Origin: Bacteroidales bacterium | Lineage (GTDB): Bacteria > Bacteroidota > Bacteroidia > Bacteroidales > UBA4181 | NCBI GenBank assembly: GCA_031259205.1 | Contig: JAIRLS010000093.1 | Location: 1 to 5,916, forward strand | Reading direction: 5' to 3' | Length of the DNA: 5,916 nucleotides | Shown here: piece after piece, positions 1 through 5,143 of the stretch | Position numbering within the stretch: position 1 is the stretch's first letter | How the letters are laid out: each line of letters opens with the position of its first letter | Notes under the pieces: model-generated | What the model was told of the DNA's origin: nothing | The model's input: the letters and a program-made list of their open reading frames with translations, nothing else | Databases searched by the model: none | Translations under genes and position numbers: made by a program

Positions 1-13
1 AATTATCATTGGG

Positions 14-44
14 CAAAGTTACGAAAAAAAATTGAGTCTGCAAA
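14..44 (-). promoter_or_regulatory. Bacteroides-type promoter firing out of the left edge
   Basis: On the minus strand a TTTG box (complement of 41-44) is followed after 19 nt by TAACTTTG (complement of 14-21). This matches the Bacteroidota -33 TTTG and -7 TAnnTTTG consensus exactly, with normal spacing. Transcription would begin around position 7 and leave the window, so it presumably serves a gene to the left that is divergent to nothing seen here. Motif match is direct; activity is inferred. Confidence 0.7.
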
Positions 45-254
45 GAGCCAACTAAAAGTTCTGGGAACACAAACGACTTTTTGTGATCGCATATTTTATA
101 ACTATCTAATTATAAGAGATATGTCGACTACTCTGTGTGTTTATTTGCCCTGTTTTCCTCTATTTTGAGGGTAATTTGGGCCAAGTTGGGTTAAGAGGGA
201 AGGGAAGAAAGCGGGAAACAAAACACGGATGAAACCGTCCACTGACCCATAGCA

Positions 255-286
255 CCTCAAAAAAAAGAATTAACCGATTTTTGAGG
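255..286. repeat. Inverted repeat, 9-bp arms
   Basis: CCTCAAAAA (255-263) is perfectly complementary to TTTTTGAGG (278-286), with a 14-nt loop. It lies downstream of the symporter gene and could form a hairpin near the 3' end of the operon transcript. No U-tract follows it on either strand, so it is not a typical intrinsic terminator, although the A/U-rich arms might serve as a weak bidirectional one. Confidence 0.5.
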
Positions 287-464
287 CATTAAGTTGTTTC
301 ATATTCATATTTTAATTTAGTAAAGCCCGTTAAAAGTGGCAGATCCGGCTATAGCGATGCGTAGCCATACGTCTGTAACAAATTTTATCAACAGCCTGTT
401 CGCAAGAAAACGGATACACAATAGGATAACGGGGTTGGATGTGCGTGTGGTATAAAACTCCGAA

Positions 465-506
465 CATTCAACATTCGTCATTCGTCATTCGTCATTCGTC
501 ATTCGG
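465..506. repeat. Heptamer tandem repeat (CATTCGT)n over a stop codon
   Basis: Six head-to-tail 7-bp units are visible: CATTCAA (465-471), four exact CATTCGT units (472-499) and CATTCGG (500-506). Read on the minus strand the unit is ACGAATG, and the array supplies the last codons Asn-Asp-Glu and the TGA stop of the symporter gene. Short repeats of this kind can change copy number by replication slippage. Because the stop is completed within the first repeats reached by the ribosome, copy-number changes beyond it would not alter the protein. Confidence 0.85.
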
Positions 507-1952
507 TGACGTCCTTTTTTTCCTGCACAGCCACAGTCCTGCAAACGTAATCAATCCGTTCACGATTAACAGTTCGAAACCGAATTTGTATCCTCCCAGC
601 CACTGTTGCGACCGGTAGTCGAGCAGAAAGGCGATTGCCGGCGACAGAAGGGCGATTACCGGTACGGCTTTATCGTGGACGGCGCGTTTGCAGCACAGTC
701 CGAAGGCATACAGTCCGAGCAGCGGACCGTAGGTGTAACCGGCCACGGAGAATACGCTGTCGATGACGGCCTGATTGTTGAGTCGTTTTACGCAAAGTAT
801 GAGCAGGAGCGACACAAGGGCAACGATGAAGTGTACCAGATAGCGGAGGCGAATTCTTTTCCGGTCGGAGATATTTCTCCGGTTTAATCGCAGAATATCA
901 ATGCATATCGAAGTAGTAACGGCAGTAAGCGTGCCGTCGGCGCTGGAATAGGCCGCCGCTACAAGCCCGACGGTAAAAACAATACCCGCAACGCCGCCCA
1001 ACCGGTGAACGGCTACCTGTGCAAAAAGACGGTCGCTCTCCGGCACTTCAATGCCGTTGGCTTGCGCGTATATCATCAAAACAGCGCCCAGCGACAGGAA
1101 CAGCAGATTGATGGGCAACAGGACAAGGGAAAGACCGATCATGTTTTTACGTGCGTCGCGCAGGTTACGGCAGCTAAGGTTCTTCTGCATCATATCCTGG
1201 TCAAGCCCGGTCATCACAATGGGAATGAAAACGCCGCTGAGGAACTGTTTCAGGTAAAAACGCTCATCCGTCCAGTCGGCAACAATGACGGTAGAATATT
1301 CGCTTTCCATTACACGGGTTACGAGGTCGTGGAGACTCCATCCCATCTCTTTCCCTATCAGGTAGATTGAAACGGCTACCGACAGCAGCATGAAGGTGGT
1401 TTGGAGGGTATCCGTCCATACGATAGTTTTAATGCCCCCGCGAAAGGTATAAAGCAGTATCAGCGCTACAAAAATGATGCTGACAAGGAAAAACGGGATG
1501 TTCCAATATCGGAAGACAAAAAGATACAGGATATACACGGTGAGAAACATCCGTAGCGAAGTGCCCGCCAGTCGCGACAGGATAAAGAACGACGCCCCCG
1601 TCCTGTATGCACAGATGCCGAAGCGTTTCTCGAGATAAGTATAGATGGAAGTAAGATTGAGCCGGTAATAGAGCGGGAGCAGTACGGCAACGATAACGGC
1701 ATAGCCGGCCACATAACCGGCAACAACCATCAGGTAAGAGAATTGGGTGTCTTTCACCCATCCCGGTTCCGAAAGGAAGGTCACTCCCGACAGCGAGGCG
1801 CCTATCATTCCGTAGGCCACCACATACCATGGCGACCGCCGGTTGCCGAGATAGAAAACGTTGTCGTCCGCTTTGCGCGAGGTTGCTCGGCTTATCAGGA
1901 AAATCAGCAACGTGTAAACTCCGAAAATGCAAAGCATCGGCGTCGGATTCAT
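492..1952 (-). CDS. Sodium:solute symporter (SSF family)
   Basis: This 486-residue inner-membrane protein is almost entirely hydrophobic, with roughly 12-13 predicted membrane segments, the usual size and pattern of sodium:solute symporters. Such proteins use the Na+ gradient to import sugars, amino acids, sialic acids or other small solutes. Recognisable family stretches are GASLSGVTFLSEPGW (51-65) in the first transporter helices, FRGGIKTIVWTDTLQ (170-184), which matches the GG-x(6)-TD-x-x-Q signature, and AAAYSSADGTL (332-342). In that last stretch Ser336 and Ser337 align with the Na2-site serines of vSGLT. The start ATG overlaps the stop of the upstream methyltransferase by one base (TGATG), and no separate ribosome binding site is visible, so translation is probably coupled. 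The C-terminus (NDE-stop) is encoded by a heptamer repeat. The substrate cannot be predicted from sequence; the family call is firm. Confidence 0.93.
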   Translation of the reverse strand: MNPTPMLCIFGVYTLLIFLISRATSRKADDNVFYLGNRRSPWYVVAYGMIGASLSGVTFLSEPGWVKDTQFSYLMVVAGYVAGYAVIVAVLLPLYYRLNLTSIYTYLEKRFGICAYRTGASFFILSRLAGTSLRMFLTVYILYLFVFRYWNIPFFLVSIIFVALILLYTFRGGIKTIVWTDTLQTTFMLLSVAVSIYLIGKEMGWSLHDLVTRVMESEYSTVIVADWTDERFYLKQFLSGVFIPIVMTGLDQDMMQKNLSCRNLRDARKNMIGLSLVLLPINLLFLSLGAVLMIYAQANGIEVPESDRLFAQVAVHRLGGVAGIVFTVGLVAAAYSSADGTLTAVTTSICIDILRLNRRNISDRKRIRLRYLVHFIVALVSLLLILCVKRLNNQAVIDSVFSVAGYTYGPLLGLYAFGLCCKRAVHDKAVPVIALLSPAIAFLLDYRSQQWLGGYKFGFELLIVNGLITFAGLWLCRKKRTSPNDE

Positions 1953-2761
1953 CAGAAGCGGTTTTGTTTGTTATCTCCGGCAGCTTCGTTTCTTTGTCGC
2001 ATGGCTTCGAATGTGATGATGGCAGCGGCGACCGACACATTCAGCGAATCAATGCGTCCTCTCATGGGGATTTTGATGCGGCGGTCGGCATTGCGCAGCC
2101 AGTAGTCCGTCAGTCCGTCGGCTTCTGTCCCCATCACGATAGCGGCAGGCGGGGTGAAATCGGTTTGGTGATACCATTCGGCGGCGGCAGGCTCGGCGGC
2201 ATGGATACGGATGTTCCGGCTCCGCAGCCATTGCAGCGCTTCTTCGGAGGTACAGGCAACGACCTGTTGCGTAAAGATGCAGCCGATACTTGAACGTATG
2301 GTGTTGGGATTGTAGAGGTCGGTTTGCGGATCGCAAACAATGACGGCGTCCGCATGGGCGGCGTCGGCAGTCCGCAGGATAGCGCCGAGGTTGCCCGGCT
2401 TTTCCACCGCTTCCAGCACGATCACAAAAGGATTGTCCGTCAGGCGGATATCGTCCGGAACGATCCGTCGGGCTTCCGCCAATGCCACCACGCCGCCGGA
2501 CTTCCCCCTGTACGTCAGCCGCTCAAAGACCGAAGGCGAAACCTGTTCTACCGGAACAGCAAAGCCATCCGGCAGCAACTTTCCTTTCCCGTCCGGCAAT
2601 TCGCCGCACACAAACACTTCCCGCAAGGTGTAGCCGCCGGCAATCGCCAGCGACAGCTCGCGAACGCCTTCTATTACGAACAATCCCTGCGAACGGCGTT
2701 CATGAGCCTTGTCCAGTTTCAAAAGGTTTTTAATACGAGAATTTTGAGCGCTTGAAATCAT
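1952..2761 (-). CDS. SpoU/TrmH-family RNA 2'-O-ribose methyltransferase
   Basis: This 269-residue cytoplasmic enzyme has the two-domain layout of TrmH/RlmB/MRM3-like methyltransferases, which transfer a methyl group from S-adenosylmethionine to a ribose 2'-OH in tRNA or rRNA. Residues 1-95 form the N-terminal RNA-binding domain, with ISSAQNSRIKNLLKL at the start and GLFVIEGVREL at 26-36. The C-terminal SPOUT knotted domain carries all three family motifs: NLGAILRTADA (124-134, catalytic Arg130), IVMGTEADGL (208-217, Glu213) and IPMRGRIDSLNVSVAAAI (231-248, SAM-binding knot). Length is normal and the gene appears intact. It is the first gene of a minus-strand operon and overlaps the symporter start by one base. 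The ATG at 2761 follows an A-rich leader with no Shine-Dalgarno sequence and a -7 box 24 nt upstream. The target is probably 23S rRNA, but the exact nucleotide cannot be assigned. Confidence 0.94.
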   Translation of the reverse strand: MISSAQNSRIKNLLKLDKAHERRSQGLFVIEGVRELSLAIAGGYTLREVFVCGELPDGKGKLLPDGFAVPVEQVSPSVFERLTYRGKSGGVVALAEARRIVPDDIRLTDNPFVIVLEAVEKPGNLGAILRTADAAHADAVIVCDPQTDLYNPNTIRSSIGCIFTQQVVACTSEEALQWLRSRNIRIHAAEPAAAEWYHQTDFTPPAAIVMGTEADGLTDYWLRNADRRIKIPMRGRIDSLNVSVAAAIITFEAMRQRNEAAGDNKQNRF

Positions 2762-2784
2762 TTTGATTTTTTTTTCGACAAGCG

Positions 2785-2792
2785 CAAAATTA
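2785..2792 (-). promoter_or_regulatory. -7 box for the methyltransferase-symporter operon
   Basis: On the minus strand this reads TAATTTTG, an exact TAnnTTTG match. It would place transcription start near 2780 and give a leader of roughly 20 nt before the ATG at 2761. No TTTG box is present at the expected -33 distance (around 2811-2816), so the promoter is incomplete or relies on other contacts. Confidence 0.5.
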
Positions 2793-2889
2793 GAAAATAT
2801 TTCGATACCATACCGGTTGTAGATACCTTAAATCCGCAATTTAATCGTTTTCAATAAAATACAAAGCGATGATATAAAATAAGCGACCC

Positions 2890-2929
2890 AATGAATTGTG
2901 TTCCTTGTGCTTTCTATTGATATACATAC
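2890..2929 (+). repeat. Isolated diverged copy of the ~50-bp repeat
   Basis: These 40 bases match 4846-4885, which spans a unit junction of the downstream tandem array, at 35 of 40 positions. The second part, CTTTCTATTGATATACATAC, is identical. The match is in the same orientation and ends where the sequence changes to a GC-richer hairpin region. It shows that the repeat family occurs on both sides of the ATPase-nuclease gene. Confidence 0.8.
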
Positions 2930-2941
2930 ATGCCGCTTTCG

Positions 2942-2966
2942 GGCTTTCAGGCGAAAGCCTTTCGCC
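2942..2966. repeat. Two overlapping, mutually exclusive inverted repeats
   Basis: GGCTTTC (2942-2948) pairs with GAAAGCC (2953-2959) across a 4-nt loop. GGCGAAAG (2950-2957) also pairs with CTTTCGCC (2959-2966) with a single central base, making a 17-base palindrome. The two structures share bases and cannot form together. Only two Ts directly follow, so this is a poor terminator candidate; it could be a palindromic intergenic repeat or a protein-binding site. Confidence 0.55.
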
Positions 2967-3051
2967 TCTACATTCGTGCCTTCACGCCTTCGCGCTATAA
3001 GTGGAGGTCAGAAGAATTGTTTTTCATAGCGTCCAATAAAAGAATTAACCA

Positions 3052-3067
3052 TAATTTTGTATATTTG
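3052..3067 (+). promoter_or_regulatory. Tandem -7 boxes before the ATPase-nuclease gene
   Basis: Two abutting exact TAnnTTTG matches are present, TAATTTTG (3052-3059) and TATATTTG (3060-3067). They would give starts near 3066 and 3074 and leaders of only about 10-20 nt before the ATG at 3085. Neither has a TTTG at the expected -33 distance. The leader is A-rich and lacks a Shine-Dalgarno sequence, as is common in Bacteroidota. Confidence 0.5.
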
Positions 3068-3084
3068 CGGAAAAAATATCCGTC

Positions 3085-4656
3085 ATGAAAAATTTGCCTA
3101 TAGGAATACAGTCGTTCGAGGATATCCGCAGTAACTATTACATGTATGTGGATAAAACTTCGCATATCTATCGGATTGCAACAACCGGGAAAATCTATTT
3201 TTTATCCCGTCCCCGACGCTTCGGGAAATCGTTGACGATAAGTACGCTTGAAGCGCTGTTCACGGGACGGAAAGAACTCTTTGAAGGGCTTTATGTCTAT
3301 GATAAATGGGACTGGAGCCGGAAATATCCCGTCATCCGGATCGACTGGACGCAGATAAAGCACAGAACGCCGGAAGAGATTGAAAAGGATCTGTCTGCGG
3401 TTTTAAAATTAAAGGCCAGGGATATCGGTATTGTTCTTACCCGTGAATATGTTTCCGGCTGTTTCGGGGAATTAATTGAGCAACTGTACCGCAAGACCGG
3501 CGAGAAGGTGGTGATCCTGATTGACGAATACGACGTGCCGATATTGGACGTCATGGGTAAGTCGAGCGAAGAAATCAAAGCCATGCAGGAAACGCTGCAT
3601 GACGTCTACAAAGTGATGAAAGGCGCCGACGAGTATATCAAATTCATTTTCCTGACCGGCGTATCGAAGTTTGCGGGGCTGTCCGTGTTCTCGGCGCTGA
3701 ACAATCCCGAGGATATTACCCTGTCGGAAGAATATGCGACCCTTTGCGGCATCACGCAGGAGGAACTGGAAAGCAATTTTCCTGAGCATTTGGCCGCAGT
3801 AACCGGCAAACTGTCCATGACCCGCGAGGAATTGCTGGACAATATCCGTAAATGGTACAACGGTTATTCGTGGGACGGGAAAACGTCCGTTTACAACCCG
3901 TTCAGCGTACTGCAATTTCTCAAAGGGAAGTCATTCGAGAGTTTTTGGTTTCGAACGGGAACGCCCACTTTTCTGATAGAACTGCTCAAGAAGCGCAACA
4001 ATATCGAATCGTTCCTGCAGCCGGTTCTGACGCGTGAAGCCGTATTCAGCAGCTACGACCCCGAACGGCTCGAAACCGTTCCGCTGCTTTTCCAGACCGG
4101 TTACCTGACCATAAAGGAAATCACATGGGACGACGACAATAGCCGGATATACCGTCTCGAACCGCCGAACGCCGAAGTTCGCAGAGCCTTTACCGATCAC
4201 CTGTTCAAGGCGTATACCGAATTGCCGATGGAGGAGATGTCGCGCTTGTACGACGACATGCGCCGGCAGATAAAAACCTGCGACAACACAGGTCTGGAAC
4301 GAAGCCTGCGGGCAATGATCGCGCGTGTGCCCTATCAACTGCATATCGAAGAAGAGAAGTATTACCATTCGCTGCTGCTCGTATGGCTGTATTTCTTAGG
4401 CTTCAAGGTACAGGGTGAAATAGCCACAAACATCGGTCGGATTGACGCCGTTTGGGAACTGCCCGGCGTCACGGTAGTGGCCGAAGTCAAATACAGCGCC
4501 GATCGGCCTTTGGACAAACTGTTAGACGAAGCGACAGCACAAATCCACGACCGGAAATATTATGAACCCTATCTCGCCGACGGCAAACAAATCATCCTTA
4601 TCTCGATAGCCTTCTCGGGAAAAGAAATCGGTTGCCGGATGGAAACAATTGCCTGA
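3085..4656 (+). CDS. AAA-ATPase-like protein with C-terminal PD-(D/E)XK nuclease domain
   Basis: This 523-residue protein belongs to the AAA-ATPase-like/PD-(D/E)XK family (Pfam AAA-ATPase_like plus PDDEXK_9), which is widespread and multi-copy in Bacteroidales and Clostridia and has no established function. The N-terminus has the family motif YVDKT (21-25). A Walker A variant, SRPRRFGKSL (41-50, Lys48-Ser49), binds nucleotide. VVILIDEYD (142-150) is Walker B with Asp147 and Glu148, and FLTGVSKF (189-196) sits where a sensor-like strand is expected. The nuclease domain follows after residue ~420: Asp454 in GRIDAVW, then Glu467 and Lys469 in AEVKYSA, with Gln486 in AQI, so a full D-ExK-Q active site is present. 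The protein is full length, with no signal peptide or membrane segment, and is probably cytoplasmic. It stands alone between two intergenic regions carrying the same ~50-bp repeat. A role in defence, mobile DNA or DNA repair is possible but unproven. Confidence 0.92.
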   Translation: MKNLPIGIQSFEDIRSNYYMYVDKTSHIYRIATTGKIYFLSRPRRFGKSLTISTLEALFTGRKELFEGLYVYDKWDWSRKYPVIRIDWTQIKHRTPEEIEKDLSAVLKLKARDIGIVLTREYVSGCFGELIEQLYRKTGEKVVILIDEYDVPILDVMGKSSEEIKAMQETLHDVYKVMKGADEYIKFIFLTGVSKFAGLSVFSALNNPEDITLSEEYATLCGITQEELESNFPEHLAAVTGKLSMTREELLDNIRKWYNGYSWDGKTSVYNPFSVLQFLKGKSFESFWFRTGTPTFLIELLKKRNNIESFLQPVLTREAVFSSYDPERLETVPLLFQTGYLTIKEITWDDDNSRIYRLEPPNAEVRRAFTDHLFKAYTELPMEEMSRLYDDMRRQIKTCDNTGLERSLRAMIARVPYQLHIEEEKYYHSLLLVWLYFLGFKVQGEIATNIGRIDAVWELPGVTVVAEVKYSADRPLDKLLDEATAQIHDRKYYEPYLADGKQIILISIAFSGKEIGCRMETIA

Positions 4657-4768
4657 TTGCGATGAAAACATGCAAACCGGATTTTTACAAGGAGAAATGC
4701 ACACAATTAAACATAGATAGAAAATAATAAAGATTTTAATACAGATAAAAAAAATAATTTTAAACATA

Positions 4769-4965
4769 TTTCTATTGATATACATTCCCTGACGGACAAT
4801 ATTTTGCGTTACTTTTGCTTTATTGATACACGTACCCTGACGGGAAATACTTTGTGTTACTTCTGCTTTCTATTGATATACATACCCTGACGGGCAATGT
4901 CTTGTATTGCTTTTGCTTTCTATTGATACACATGCCTGACGAGCAATACTTTGTGTTACTTCTAC
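4769..4965. repeat. Four imperfect ~50-bp tandem repeats
   Basis: Units run 4769-4818 (50 nt), 4819-4866 (48), 4867-4916 (50) and 4917-4965 (49). Each has the order TTTCTATTGATAYACATACC, then CTGACGGGCAATACTTTG, then TGTTACTTCTGC, with scattered substitutions and small deletions: unit 2 lacks CT near its start and unit 4 lacks one C. The whole unit is repeated without unique spacers, so it is a minisatellite-like array and not CRISPR. A CCCTGACGGG mini-palindrome sits inside units 2 and 3. Function is unknown. Confidence 0.9.
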
Positions 4966-4991
4966 GACTTCGAGGTTTTTTAACCGCAAAG

Positions 4992-5013
4992 GACATAAGA
5001 AAAATGTCTTTTT
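4992..5013 (+). terminator. Weak terminator-like hairpin
   Basis: GACAT (4992-4996) pairs with ATGTC (5004-5008) across a 7-nt A-rich loop and is followed by five Ts (5009-5013). The stem is short and AU-rich, so efficiency would be low. It lies over 330 nt past the nuclease stop codon and just before the PAP2 promoter, where it could limit read-through. Confidence 0.3.
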
Positions 5014-5023
5014 GACGGCGAAG

Positions 5024-5055
5024 TTTGTGAAAATCGAAACTTTTATGTATATTTG
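5024..5055 (+). promoter_or_regulatory. Bacteroides-type promoter for the PAP2 gene
   Basis: TTTG (5024-5027) and TATATTTG (5048-5055) are separated by 20 nt, matching the -33/-7 consensus in full. Transcription would start near 5062, leaving a leader of about 80 nt to the ATG at 5144. This promoter also argues against translation from the in-frame ATG at 5045, which lies at the -7 box upstream of the predicted transcript start. Confidence 0.7.
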
Positions 5056-5143
5056 TACTTGTAGTATTACATGGAAATTTACTCCGGAAATAAAAATTTT
5101 CGAGTTGTTATTCATCACAGTGCTAACTCTACTTACTACCACG

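Larger units (their letters stand above)
1..491. other. Intergenic region with no gene
   Basis: No credible coding region was found on either strand in this AT-rich stretch. It contains the outward promoter at 14-44, an inverted repeat at 255-286, a possible two-part hairpin (outer arms 340-344/371-375, inner arms 347-351/362-366) and most of a heptamer tandem repeat beginning at 465. It lies downstream of the minus-strand symporter gene, so the operon transcript must end here, but there is no clear hairpin followed by a U-run. Confidence 0.6.
2762..3084. other. Divergent intergenic region
   Basis: No gene is seen between the two divergent transcription units. The region carries the operon's -7 box on the minus strand, a diverged single copy of the ~50-bp repeat (2890-2929), a cluster of overlapping inverted repeats (2942-2966), a CTTCGC-rich stretch to about 2995, and tandem -7 boxes for the plus-strand nuclease gene at 3052-3067. 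Confidence 0.6.
4657..5143. other. Intergenic region dominated by tandem repeats
   Basis: No credible gene is present. The first ~110 bases are very AT-rich with no recognisable element and no clear terminator for the nuclease gene. Four ~50-bp repeats follow (4769-4965), then a weak hairpin plus T-run (4992-5013), then the promoter and ~80-nt leader of the PAP2 gene. Confidence 0.6.

Noticed and set aside
340..375. Two-part hairpin as a possible small RNA or riboswitch
   Set aside because: Arms are only five bases each, with an internal loop and one wobble pair; no promoter or known RNA family features are seen.
606..2755. Several plus-strand and alternative minus-strand open frames of 68-203 codons
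   Set aside because: All lie within the symporter and methyltransferase genes, whose full-length family motifs fix the true frame; these are shadow frames.
263..3050. Shared 13-mer AAAAGAATTAACC at 263-275 and 3038-3050
   Set aside because: It is short and A-rich, and the flanks do not match, so chance is the likely explanation.
4690..4720. AAGGAG followed by ATG and seven codons
   Set aside because: It resembles a ribosome site with a mini-ORF, but it is too short, lacks a promoter, and Shine-Dalgarno use is not typical of this phylum.
4522..4785. 87-codon minus-strand open frame with a hydrophobic start
   Set aside because: Most of it is antisense to the nuclease domain and the hydrophobic part comes from AT-rich intergenic DNA; no promoter or family match is visible.
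4769..4965. CRISPR array
   Set aside because: The full ~50-bp unit repeats end to end with scattered changes and no unique spacers; no cas genes are nearby.
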